Virus record (IMG/VR): IMGVR_UViG_3300028414_000728
Span: 1 to 37,297 of that record
DNA length: 37,297 nt
Origin: a virus
Direction: 5' to 3' (one strand)
Of this stretch, positions 15,238 to 23,671 are shown piece after piece. The notes beneath the pieces were generated by a model. The model was not told the DNA's origin. It made no database searches and saw only the letters and a list, made by a program, of their open reading frames with translations. The position numbers and the translations under genes were made by a program. The first letter of the stretch is position 1, and the number at the start of each line of letters is the position of its first letter.

Positions 15238-18159
15238 ATGGCTAGTAAATATACAGAAGAATCATACAAGTATTTAAACACAACACCTAAAGCAGGTGGA
15301 GAGTTACCTTCTGGACAAAAACCTAATGCACTTTATATCGCTAAATACTTAAAATCACAAGGATACACGAAAGCAGGTACACAGGCTGTACTTGCTAATA
15401 TTAAAAAAGAAAGTTATTTTAAACCAGCAATAGTTGAAAAGGGTGTAGGAGGTAATAGTGAAATAGGAGGTAAAGGAGGTATAGGATTAATTCAATGGAC
15501 AGGGCAAGGTAAAAAACGTAGAGGAGAATTAGAAAGAGCAGCTAACCTAGACAAATCAGTTAGAGATAGTTTAGAATTCCAAACAAAGTACTTGGTTACA
15601 GAGGTAAAGGGAAAGAAAATTGCTGAAGTACTAAAATCAACACAAAACCCTGTAGAAGGAACATTAGAACTACTGTACCTTGACATTAGATCTCAATCTG
15701 CTATAAATGTAAAAAAAGCAATAAAAAACGGAACAACACCATCAAGCACAGACATAGAAAGAATTCAGAGAAGGGTTGATGCAACATGGGCAGTTCAAAG
15801 CATAGTAGATGAAGTTTTTGGAGAAACAGAAGAAGGTTCAACAACAACAACAACTCCAACTACGCAAGAAACACAAAACAACGCAAACAATTCAACTACT
15901 TCAACAAATGTAGCTAATCCGGATGAAGTAAATCAAAGGAGTAATGAGAAACAGAAATTAAAAACTCCTCCAGCAGAAGACCAGTTACCAATCTACACTA
16001 AAGACAGTTTTCTTAGAACCCAAGCACAACACTTAAAAAAGACTCTTAACGGATTTGTTGCTTTTAGGTTAGAGTCAATTGAGGAAAAAGATACGGGGAC
16101 GTTTGACAACGATAATTTAAATGAATACTGGATACCATTGTACGTTGTTCTGGATATATACAATCAGTATGTAAGTATACTAGATGCAACAGCGGAGCCG
16201 GAGAAAGGAACAAATACTCCTGGTCGTAAATTAACAGAGTTTTACACAGGGTACCAAGATAAAGACGATACAAAAAAACAGTACGAAAAAGAATGTAAAT
16301 TTCTTACTAACGAATTGCATTTTTCAATAGACCCTATGGTTTGTGTACTCCCTAGACCAGTGGAAAATCAAACAATCTACGACTCTAAGAAGCAAGTAGT
16401 ACCCTGGACAAAAAATTGGGTCTTTAAAGATGAACAGTCTTATGCACCTGGACTTTTATATAAAAATGGCTTTCATAAAAATGTAATAGAGGCACTAGAA
16501 AGAGGATTAATGAGAGGAGAAACAGACGATATCTTAAATATACTTGTTTCCTGTCAACTACTCCAAGAAGAGTTAGATAAAATAGTAGAAAGTAATAAAG
16601 ACTCAGATCAAAACGAAGGTAACGATATGGTATCGTTTATAAGAGTTATACTGAAGGCATTAAACGAGGCTTTAGGAGGTATTAACGATTTTGAAACTAT
16701 ATACGATGAACAGGACGATATGTTTTACATAGTCGATAGAAAAGTAACTCCTGCGTTACGTAACATACTGCCGACAATAAGCTTAACAGGAGTTAGATCA
16801 ACCATTACTAAACTAAGTATATCCAGCAAAATCAGCTCAAAGATCGGAAGTATGATCTCAATTGCTGCACAGGGTACTGGAGGACATACCAAAGATAATA
16901 TAGCACCACTGTTAGAATGGAACAGAGGACTCTTAGATAGACATATTATTCATAAAGCTCAGAAGAATACAGATGATAACGGGCAAGTAAAAGAAAACAG
17001 AGAGACTCCTGAAGATGAGAGATTAAAAAAATGGACTTTAGCATATTTTAACTACTGGGAAGAACTTAATGGTAATGCAGGAATTTTCAATGACAATGGA
17101 GACTACGATCGAGCTGCAGTTTCCAATATTAAAGGATACCATAAAGAATGGTGCCAGAAATGGGTTGTTGAAAAAAGAAGTAAAGATAAAGAAAACCCTT
17201 TACCAGCACCTGGGGTTATTCCTGTAGAACTATCGTTTACCACTATGGGTATAGGAGGATTGAAAATTGGTCAAGCATTCTTAGTGGAAGAAGGGGTACT
17301 ACCCTTCCAATACTCAGAAAATTTTGGGTTTATTATAACGGGATTGTCACACAATATAGCAGAAGGAAAATGGACAACAGATGTCAAAACGCAGTTTTAT
17401 TCAACTAGACCACCCACAGCAGAAGAAATAGCTTTTTTTAACGAGAAACATAGCACTAAATCAGCACCGTATAGAAACAACCCTTCAGCAGACCCAGCAT
17501 CAGGAGGAAATTCAGGAAGTGTTACTACTGCTGGAGCAGTATTAGGAGAACAAGGTGAAATTGTAGTTGCAGACGGAGAAGATCCTGCACCAATAATTAA
17601 CCCAAATAAACTCGGTAGTAGGAAACCTTACTCTTCAAAAGGAATGGCACCGGTAATTGCAAGTAAGCCACTAGTTAAAGCATGGGGAAGTAAAGCAAGG
17701 TCGTACAGCAAATCTGATGTAATAAAAGGAGCAGCTGACGGAATATTTGCCCCTATCGGTGGACCAGGAACTCCAGGAGCAGATTGGAGTTCAGGAGCAT
17801 CATCTAACGTTAACGGGTCATACTATCTTGAAACAAAAGCAGCATCTCAATTTGTAGCATGGTACAACGAAATGGTAACAGCAGGAATAAAGTTTAGAGT
17901 CTCTTCTGCTTTAAGATTTGGTAGCAATGTTGGTGGAGGAGTACACGGATACGGAATTGCAGTAGATTTCGCAACTCTTTACCGTTTAGTAGGAGGATCA
18001 ACAACTGCTGTACCGAATAAGAATGCAAGAATACAGCAACCAGTATGGAAACAAATGGCTGAAATAGGAGCAAAATACGGTTGGTATAACCCTTGGAGGC
18101 TGTCTGACGGTAGGAGTATGGAGGAAGTATGGCATTTCGAATACTATGGACCAGCATAA
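15238..18159 (+). CDS. Baseplate hub with tail lysozyme and M15-type peptidase domains
   Basis: 973 residues. Residues about 30-200 are a tail-lysozyme domain (Phage_lysozyme2 type): VLANIKKESYFKP with probable catalytic E58, then GLIQWTG at 83-89. A Thr/Gln/Asn-rich linker at about 200-235 follows. Residues about 250-740 look like the hub body: LTGVRSTITKLSISSKI and a final beta part (ELSFTTMGIGGLKIGQAF, ITGLSHNI..GKWTTDV). Residues about 850-973 form a D-Ala-D-Ala carboxypeptidase-like (M15) domain: SSALR, GVHGYGIAVD with H903 and D910, EVWHFEY with H966, a full zinc triad. It would cut glycan and peptide parts of peptidoglycan during injection. T4 splits hub and lysozyme between gp27 and gp5; this arrangement with two enzymes is different. 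Confidence 0.82.
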   Translation: MASKYTEESYKYLNTTPKAGGELPSGQKPNALYIAKYLKSQGYTKAGTQAVLANIKKESYFKPAIVEKGVGGNSEIGGKGGIGLIQWTGQGKKRRGELERAANLDKSVRDSLEFQTKYLVTEVKGKKIAEVLKSTQNPVEGTLELLYLDIRSQSAINVKKAIKNGTTPSSTDIERIQRRVDATWAVQSIVDEVFGETEEGSTTTTTPTTQETQNNANNSTTSTNVANPDEVNQRSNEKQKLKTPPAEDQLPIYTKDSFLRTQAQHLKKTLNGFVAFRLESIEEKDTGTFDNDNLNEYWIPLYVVLDIYNQYVSILDATAEPEKGTNTPGRKLTEFYTGYQDKDDTKKQYEKECKFLTNELHFSIDPMVCVLPRPVENQTIYDSKKQVVPWTKNWVFKDEQSYAPGLLYKNGFHKNVIEALERGLMRGETDDILNILVSCQLLQEELDKIVESNKDSDQNEGNDMVSFIRVILKALNEALGGINDFETIYDEQDDMFYIVDRKVTPALRNILPTISLTGVRSTITKLSISSKISSKIGSMISIAAQGTGGHTKDNIAPLLEWNRGLLDRHIIHKAQKNTDDNGQVKENRETPEDERLKKWTLAYFNYWEELNGNAGIFNDNGDYDRAAVSNIKGYHKEWCQKWVVEKRSKDKENPLPAPGVIPVELSFTTMGIGGLKIGQAFLVEEGVLPFQYSENFGFIITGLSHNIAEGKWTTDVKTQFYSTRPPTAEEIAFFNEKHSTKSAPYRNNPSADPASGGNSGSVTTAGAVLGEQGEIVVADGEDPAPIINPNKLGSRKPYSSKGMAPVIASKPLVKAWGSKARSYSKSDVIKGAADGIFAPIGGPGTPGADWSSGASSNVNGSYYLETKAASQFVAWYNEMVTAGIKFRVSSALRFGSNVGGGVHGYGIAVDFATLYRLVGGSTTAVPNKNARIQQPVWKQMAEIGAKYGWYNPWRLSDGRSMEEVWHFEYYGPA

Positions 18160-18171
18160 AACTATAAACAA

Positions 18172-18852
18172 ATGTATTTACCTAAATCACAATATAAACT
18201 AACTAAAGTTAAAGACATTCCCAACGTAAAGGATGTAGTTGACCGTCTAGGAAACTTTATTAATTCAAACAAGCAAGTAGTATTAACTTCCTTTGGCACT
18301 ATGTTTGATAAAGCAGGTATTGATTTCGACAAAGGAGATTTTTCTAAAGCACTAGAACTATTTTCAACAGGAACACCAGAAGAAGCTGAATCAAGAGACC
18401 AGCCTGGGTACGAATCTGATAAAGATACCCCAGAATTAAACTCATCAGGAAAAACAGTTTCTTTAAAATTGCCACCGACTACAGCTGACAAAAAGAAGGG
18501 CATAATGCAAAGATGTTTTTACTACAATAAGTGTACTGGAAAAGCATTAGAAATATCAAAAGTACAGCTCAATAATTTATCTATGGACAAGGACCTATGT
18601 ACTGAATTAGCGATAGCAGAATGGTATATTAAAGGTTCCGCTAAAGATAGAACCGTAAATGGGTACTTTTTAGAAGGGCTAGAGACTGTAAATAACAGAA
18701 CTATACAGCAAATTAAAAAAACCATTCCGGTAATAGAGGGGCTGATTAAAAGTCCCCTTGAGTACGTAGAAGATACCTTTATACCATCATCTATAGAATA
18801 TAAATCTCAGATTAAAGATATTATTATACCTTCACCGGGAAAAGAGTTGTAG
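18172..18852 (+). CDS. Unknown protein at end of baseplate cluster
   Basis: 226 residues. It is not recognised. The N-terminal 110 residues are polar with an acidic, Pro/Ser-containing stretch; residues about 115-180 hold CFYYNKCTGK, three further cysteine-containing or hydrophobic helices and AEWYIKG; the C-terminus is Ile/Lys-rich. A CX5C pair near residue 115-121 could be redox or metal related but nothing else supports this. It begins 12 bases after the hub gene and is followed by a promoter, so it closes the structural operon. Confidence 0.55.
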   Translation: MYLPKSQYKLTKVKDIPNVKDVVDRLGNFINSNKQVVLTSFGTMFDKAGIDFDKGDFSKALELFSTGTPEEAESRDQPGYESDKDTPELNSSGKTVSLKLPPTTADKKKGIMQRCFYYNKCTGKALEISKVQLNNLSMDKDLCTELAIAEWYIKGSAKDRTVNGYFLEGLETVNNRTIQQIKKTIPVIEGLIKSPLEYVEDTFIPSSIEYKSQIKDIIIPSPGKEL

Positions 18853-18875
18853 ATACGAAATATTTTCGTATATTA
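18847..18875 (+). promoter_or_regulatory. Promoter-like element overlapping an 8-bp palindrome
   Basis: TTG at 18847-18849, 19 bases, TATATTA at 18869-18875. An inverted repeat ATACGAAA-TAT-TTTCGTAT (18853-18871) fills the spacer and enters the -10-like box. It precedes the polymerase gene. The overlap is what an operator would look like, but a small hairpin is also possible. Confidence 0.5.
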
Positions 18876-18894
18876 TAATAAAGGTTACAAACAA

Positions 18895-20220
18895 GTGTTT
18901 TATATATTAGAATCAAAAGATCAAATCGACCGGTTAGAAAGTCAAACTAATTCCCCTCTATACGTAGATGTAGTTAGTACCAACTTCTATTACCACTCTA
19001 AATTAACTTCCACAGTAGGAGTGTATGTTAGAGTTGTAGGAGATAAGCAAGGGTACTTTGTTCCTATATCTCATGAGGATGGACTTAATGTAGATAAAGA
19101 ACGTATCTACAACATTCTAAATAAAGCACAAACACTTTATACATTAAATAAGAAAACACTTCTCTACTACTTTAATCTACAGAGAGCTATAGATATATCT
19201 TTAGTATATTCTATGAATAATTACAAAAGGTTAGAGTACTCTACTTCAAATACAACTATCGACTGGTACTACCGTACACATAGTGAGAAGAATAACATAA
19301 ATAGAATAATCCCTATAGTCAAACTCTACGAGAGATGTGAGAATATATTTAATCAGATAGAACAACACCTACAACTTCCAATACCAGACGGCTTTGACTT
19401 TTATAATAATACAACCACAAATGTATTTTACCTATTGGAGCAGAACGGTGTAGGAATTGTATACGATGGATTTAATGAATTATTTAAACCTAAAAATCCA
19501 CTTTATAATACAGAAGATAATACTGTTTATACCGAATACAACCTATACAATAGTACCTCCAGGCCGACAAATACTTTTAATTCTGTTAATTTTGCAGCAA
19601 TTCCTAAAACACCCGAACATAGACAGTGTTTTAAACCGCAGAATGACTTCTTTGTAGAATTCGACTTCGACGGGTACCACTTAAGACTATTAGCTGAACA
19701 GTTAGATTACCCCTTAACTAATGAATCTGCTCATAAACAGTTAGCTAAACAGTATTTCGGTAAGCAGGATATATCCGAAGAAGAGTACAATAGAGCAAAA
19801 CAGATTAATTTTCATGCTATATACGGGAAGATACCAGAAGAACATAAAAATCTTAAAATATTTAAAGAAGTACAGGAATATATAGATGCAATGTGGAAGC
19901 TATATATTGAAACAGGGCAAGTACATAACCCACAATCTGGAAAAGCATTTACTAATAAACTCCAGGATATGAACCCAGCTAAGCTAATGAATTATATGAT
20001 GCAATCGTTGGAAACCTCAAATAATATCACTATATTAAAAGATATACTAAAATATCTCAGAGATAAAAAGACATTTATTACGTTATATACCTACGATGCA
20101 ATTTTATTTGACTTTAGTAAAGAAGACGGTAAAGATACTCTCTCAGAGATACAAACAATAATGGAAAAACAAGGGAAATACCCTGTAAAATTTAAATACA
20201 GCACAAATTTAGTGTTATAA
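18895..20220 (+). CDS. Shortened family A DNA polymerase
   Basis: 441 residues, less than half of E. coli Pol I. The C-terminal half carries the family A polymerase motifs: motif A D257-F-D-G-Y-H-L-R264 (D257 equals the catalytic Asp; Glu of ELR replaced by H262), motif B R300-A-K302 through F306 to Y310-G311, and motif C Y400-D401-A402 in place of HDE. The segment SRPTNTFNSVNFAAIP before motif A also fits. The N-terminal 110 residues resemble a 3'-5' exonuclease fold (VDVVSTNFYYHS, then VGVYV) but acidic residues are sparse. T4 itself uses a family B polymerase. The start is GTG at 18895; no ATG lies near. Catalytic aspartates remain, so activity is possible. Confidence 0.75.
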   Translation: MFYILESKDQIDRLESQTNSPLYVDVVSTNFYYHSKLTSTVGVYVRVVGDKQGYFVPISHEDGLNVDKERIYNILNKAQTLYTLNKKTLLYYFNLQRAIDISLVYSMNNYKRLEYSTSNTTIDWYYRTHSEKNNINRIIPIVKLYERCENIFNQIEQHLQLPIPDGFDFYNNTTTNVFYLLEQNGVGIVYDGFNELFKPKNPLYNTEDNTVYTEYNLYNSTSRPTNTFNSVNFAAIPKTPEHRQCFKPQNDFFVEFDFDGYHLRLLAEQLDYPLTNESAHKQLAKQYFGKQDISEEEYNRAKQINFHAIYGKIPEEHKNLKIFKEVQEYIDAMWKLYIETGQVHNPQSGKAFTNKLQDMNPAKLMNYMMQSLETSNNITILKDILKYLRDKKTFITLYTYDAILFDFSKEDGKDTLSEIQTIMEKQGKYPVKFKYSTNLVL

Positions 20221-20231
20221 AACAGAACAAC

Positions 20232-20239
20232 TATTTATA
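20232..20239 (+). promoter_or_regulatory. TATTTATA immediately before a start codon
   Basis: TATTTATA ends one base before the ATG at 20241. A transcript would start inside the gene, so this may be chance or only an A/T-rich initiation leader. Low certainty. Confidence 0.2.
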
Positions 20240-20240
20240 T

Positions 20241-20693
20241 ATGATAACAAATCTAACATTACCACGGTTCGACTACGATATTGAACCTATTTTTACCAGC
20301 GACGATATGAGTAATAAGTTGTTTTGCACCTTTTCTACAGAAGAAGGACTTGAAGAAGTATTAACTTCTATTCAAGAGAGATATAAAATTATATATAATA
20401 AAATATTTGTACTTTATTCTAAAAGTCAAGATGAGTATATGTGTACATATAACGTAGACTTTGGAAATGTAGGAGCTTTTATAGACAATACTATACTAGT
20501 ACATAGAAAAAAAGAAACAAATACCCTATACACAATAAATGCACTTAATACACTAATTAAGGATCTTAATGGAGGTGTATTGGATACAAGTTATAGAATA
20601 AACTGGCCTGATTACCGTAATTGCGTACTACTTACTAAAGGTCCAGAATTAAAGAGAGTTAATACAAAGTTATATAAAATTATTGAGCTTTAG
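20241..20693 (+). CDS. Conserved phage protein of unknown function
   Basis: 150 residues. It shows a beta-rich N-terminal half, YMCTYNVDFGN, NTILVHRKKETNTLYTINAL near the middle, and INWPDYRNCVLLT near the end. I recall proteins with the NTILVHRKK..TNTLYTINALN pattern in marine T4-like phages without assigned function. There is no signal peptide, membrane helix or known catalytic motif. It sits between the polymerase and the ssDNA-binding protein; a small replication or regulatory role (T4 places RegA and clamp genes near here) is possible but not supported by sequence similarity. Confidence 0.6.
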   Translation: MITNLTLPRFDYDIEPIFTSDDMSNKLFCTFSTEEGLEEVLTSIQERYKIIYNKIFVLYSKSQDEYMCTYNVDFGNVGAFIDNTILVHRKKETNTLYTINALNTLIKDLNGGVLDTSYRINWPDYRNCVLLTKGPELKRVNTKLYKIIEL

Positions 20694-20723
20694 TTGGCGC
20701 TTTAATTTATTATTCTTATATTA
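20694..20723 (+). promoter_or_regulatory. Promoter-like element TTG-N20-TATATTA before ssb gene
   Basis: TTG at 20694-20696, 20 bases, TATATTA at 20717-20723 inside TTCTTATATTA. It is 30 bases before the gp32-like ATG and would drive the gp32-uvsX-exonuclease-helicase operon. Confidence 0.6.
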
Positions 20724-20753
20724 CTAATAAGTTATAATTTTAAAATCAGTTAT

Positions 20754-21557
20754 ATGGATATCAATGCGATCAGAGCGAAACTAGATGCTCTAAACTCTAA
20801 TGGTCAGGAGAGAGAAAAAACAGACTACACTAAAATCTTTTGGAAACCGGAATTAGGTAAACAAACAGTACGTATTGTACCGTCTGCTTCTGACCCAAGC
20901 TTTCCTTTTAAAGAACTTAAGTTTCATTACGGAATTGGTAAATTTCCAATGGTAGCACTTTCCAATTTTGGTAAGCAGGATCCAATTGAGGAGTTTGTTA
21001 AAGAGTTAAGGAAGACAAGCGATAAGGACAACTGGTCATTATCAGGCAAGATCTCACCTAAAACTCGTGTATTTGCACCAGTTATAGTAAGAGGAGAAGA
21101 AGATAAAGGAGTTAGATTATGGGGATTCGGAGTTACAATCTATAAAGCATTACTTGCTTTAGCAGAAGACGAAGATATTGGAGACTTTACCGATGTTATT
21201 AACGGATGGGATATGGTAGTTGAACAACAAAAAGGAAACCCTTACCCTGAGACAACAGTAAGGATTAAACCTAAACAAACACCACTATCAGATAATAATG
21301 AATTAGTTGATACTTGGTTAAAAGATCAACCAAATCCTGTAGAAGTACATACACAGTACGACTACGACTTTATAAAAAAGAAATTACAATTATATTTAGA
21401 TCCTAATGCAGTAGAAGAGACAAACAATACTGAAACTAAAGAAGGAGATAAACTGCCAGAAAGCTTAGGTCAACAGAAAACGGACTTTACTTTGGAAACA
21501 GCTACGGCTGGCAACAAAGACACAGTTAGTAAATTTGATGACTTATTCAACGAGTAA
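20754..21557 (+). CDS. Single-stranded DNA-binding protein (T4 gp32-like)
   Basis: 267 residues (T4 gp32 301). It covers ssDNA in replication and recombination. Seen: FWKPELGKQTVRIVP near residue 29, FKELKFHYGIGK, RVFAPVIVRGEEDKGVRLW and a FGVTIYKALL helix, the OB-fold core of gp32 relatives in marine T4-like phages. The acidic C-terminal tail ends DTVSKFDDLFNE, the protein-recruiting tail expected of ssDNA-binding proteins. The zinc-binding Cys cluster of T4 gp32 is not obvious. It is first in an operon with the recombinase, three bases downstream. Confidence 0.9.
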   Translation: MDINAIRAKLDALNSNGQEREKTDYTKIFWKPELGKQTVRIVPSASDPSFPFKELKFHYGIGKFPMVALSNFGKQDPIEEFVKELRKTSDKDNWSLSGKISPKTRVFAPVIVRGEEDKGVRLWGFGVTIYKALLALAEDEDIGDFTDVINGWDMVVEQQKGNPYPETTVRIKPKQTPLSDNNELVDTWLKDQPNPVEVHTQYDYDFIKKKLQLYLDPNAVEETNNTETKEGDKLPESLGQQKTDFTLETATAGNKDTVSKFDDLFNE

Positions 21558-21559
21558 AT

Positions 21560-22633
21560 ATGGCAAAACAGAGAAAAGAAGTAAAAGCAGCCGCATCAGC
21601 GGCAGTAAAGAAGGGCTTTAATTTAGGTAATTTTAAGAAGAAGAAGGGTTTTTCTAACGCATCTGTAAAGTTTAAAGAGCAAGGATGGATTCCACTATCG
21701 AAGGCATTCCAAGATATAACTTCTCTTCCAGGTATCCCTACAGGGCATATTACCCTATTAAGAGGTCATAGTGATACAGGAAAAACAACTGCTCTACTAG
21801 AAGCTGCAGTAAATGCACAAAAGCAAGGAGTACTTCCAGTATTTATTATTTCAGAGATGAAATGGTCATGGGAACATGCTAAAGAGATGGGACTTGAGTT
21901 TACAGAAGTATTAGATGAAAACGGAAAAGTAACAGATTACGAAGGTTTCTTCCTATATGCGGATAGAGGTACTTTAAATACTATTGAAGAAGTTGCTGTA
22001 CATATGGCTGACTTAATCGATGAGCAAACAAAAGGTAACTTACCTCATGATATGTGCTTCTTCTGGGATTCAATCGGTTCTATCCCTTGCGATCTATCAG
22101 TACGTTCTAATAAGAATAATAATGAATGGAATGCAGGAGCAATGTCAACTCAATTCGGTAATAATCTTAACCAAAAGATATTATTATCTAGGAAAGAGAA
22201 CTCACCTTACACAAATACGCTAGTAGCTATTAATAAGGTATGGACAATGAAACCTGAACACCCAATGGGTCAACCTAAATTACAGAACAAAGGAGGAATG
22301 TCTATGTGGTACGATGCTACGTTGGTTGTAACCTTTGGTAATATTACTAACCCAGGTACCTCTAAAATTAAAGCTGTAAAGAACGGACTTCAAGTGGAAT
22401 TTGCTAAAAGAACTAACATTCAGATAGAGAAAAACCACATTGGGGGAGTACAGTCAAGAGGAAGGGTAGTTATGACCTCTCACGGTTTTATAGAAGACGA
22501 TAAAAAGGCAATTGATAAATATAGAGATGCACATAAAGAGCATTGGCTAAAGCTAGTAGGTAGTATAGATTTCGACTTAATCGAAGAAGGAGACTTAGAA
22601 GAAGAAACTATAACTCCAAATATACTAGATTAA
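21560..22633 (+). CDS. uvsX: UvsX/RecA-type recombinase
   Basis: 357 residues. An ATP-dependent strand-exchange protein working with the gp32-like protein. Walker A GHSDTGKTT at 69-77; FIISEMKW after it; Walker-B-like strand MCFFWDSIGSIP near residue 160-175; loop region with NNNEWNAGAMSTQFG; KNHIGG. near the end of the core. The N-terminus is Lys/Ala-rich and unlike cellular RecA. Length and order (gp32, uvsX, exonuclease, helicase) fit a T4-like replication cluster. Its stop overlaps the next ATG by one base (TAATG). Confidence 0.88.
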   Translation: MAKQRKEVKAAASAAVKKGFNLGNFKKKKGFSNASVKFKEQGWIPLSKAFQDITSLPGIPTGHITLLRGHSDTGKTTALLEAAVNAQKQGVLPVFIISEMKWSWEHAKEMGLEFTEVLDENGKVTDYEGFFLYADRGTLNTIEEVAVHMADLIDEQTKGNLPHDMCFFWDSIGSIPCDLSVRSNKNNNEWNAGAMSTQFGNNLNQKILLSRKENSPYTNTLVAINKVWTMKPEHPMGQPKLQNKGGMSMWYDATLVVTFGNITNPGTSKIKAVKNGLQVEFAKRTNIQIEKNHIGGVQSRGRVVMTSHGFIEDDKKAIDKYRDAHKEHWLKLVGSIDFDLIEEGDLEEETITPNILD

Positions 22634-23667
22634 TGGCTAAATATGATCAATTACTAGACGGCCTAAAAGAACGCCCTCCCAGAGAGTTGAACGATCACAT
22701 CCTTGTGATTGATGCTATGAATATGTTAATTCGTAGCTTTTCATTACTCAAAGCAATGAATCCATCAGGCCATCATATTGGCGGCCTGGTTGGTTTTATG
22801 CGATCACTAGGGTTTGTAACAAGAACCTTTGATCCAACAAGAGTAATAATAGTATGGGACGGTAAAGGAGGGTCAGCAAATAGGAAAAATATAGATCCTA
22901 ATTACAAAGCACAGCGGGCAACATCAAGAATAACCCATTGGGGTTTATATGATTCTAAAGCAGAAGAACAAGAAGCTCTTATAGGACAGTTATTTAGGAC
23001 ACAAGATTACCTTGAATGTCTACCAGTACAGCAAATTAGTATGGAAAAACTAGAAGCTGACGATGTAATAGCATACATAGCAAAAAGAGCATCAGTATCT
23101 AAAGTTAAAAAATGTACTATAGTATCGTCTGATAAGGATTTCTTGCAGTTAGTAGATGATACAGTTGAAGTATATGCTCCTATTAAGAAGAAAGTGTTTA
23201 CTGAAGGTAATATATTCGACGAATTGAAGGTACTACCTGAAAATTATAACGTTGTCAAAGCGTTACTGGGAGATAACTCAGATAATTTAGCAGGCGTTAA
23301 AGGATTAGGGATAAAGACTATAATATCAGAGTTTCCTGAGTTGGTAGATAAACCAAATATGACTTTACAATACGTTTACGATGTATGTGCAGCTAAATTA
23401 GAGGAAAAGAAATTTAAAAAGATCTTCCCTAAGATTATAACGGAATGGGATCGTGTAGAAACTAATTTTAAATTAATGGATTTACATGTGACTTCGTTGG
23501 ATAGTAAGGAAAAAGATCATATATTAGATATAATAAAGAGTGACATTCCCAATCTACAATCAGGGGCATTTCTACATCTTTTAGATCAAGATAAGATCGA
23601 AGGGATTACTAAGAATACTGAAGGTTGGTTAGAGAACTTTAGAGGTTTAACGGTTTTAAAAAAATAA
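22633..23667 (+). CDS. 5'-3' exonuclease (FEN/T4 RNase H-like)
   Basis: 344 residues. Removes RNA primers and flaps during lagging-strand synthesis. Acidic metal-binding residues are present in family order: D27 (VIDAMN), D76 (VWDGKGG), E141/D143/D144 (EADDVIAY), D167/D169 (SSDKDF), and D214/D217 (LLGDNSDN) leading into the helix-hairpin-helix GVKGLGIKT. The size is close to T4 RNase H (305). The gene is translationally coupled to uvsX through TAATG and is followed four bases later by the helicase gene. In a phage with a polymerase lacking a 5' nuclease domain this protein would supply that function. Confidence 0.9.
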   Translation: MAKYDQLLDGLKERPPRELNDHILVIDAMNMLIRSFSLLKAMNPSGHHIGGLVGFMRSLGFVTRTFDPTRVIIVWDGKGGSANRKNIDPNYKAQRATSRITHWGLYDSKAEEQEALIGQLFRTQDYLECLPVQQISMEKLEADDVIAYIAKRASVSKVKKCTIVSSDKDFLQLVDDTVEVYAPIKKKVFTEGNIFDELKVLPENYNVVKALLGDNSDNLAGVKGLGIKTIISEFPELVDKPNMTLQYVYDVCAAKLEEKKFKKIFPKIITEWDRVETNFKLMDLHVTSLDSKEKDHILDIIKSDIPNLQSGAFLHLLDQDKIEGITKNTEGWLENFRGLTVLKK

Positions 23668-23671
23668 GGGT

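Noticed and set aside
15840-15858. CAA/ACA triplet run in the hub gene
   Set aside because: It encodes the Thr-rich linker between lysozyme and hub body; simple low-complexity linker coding, not a separate repeat element.
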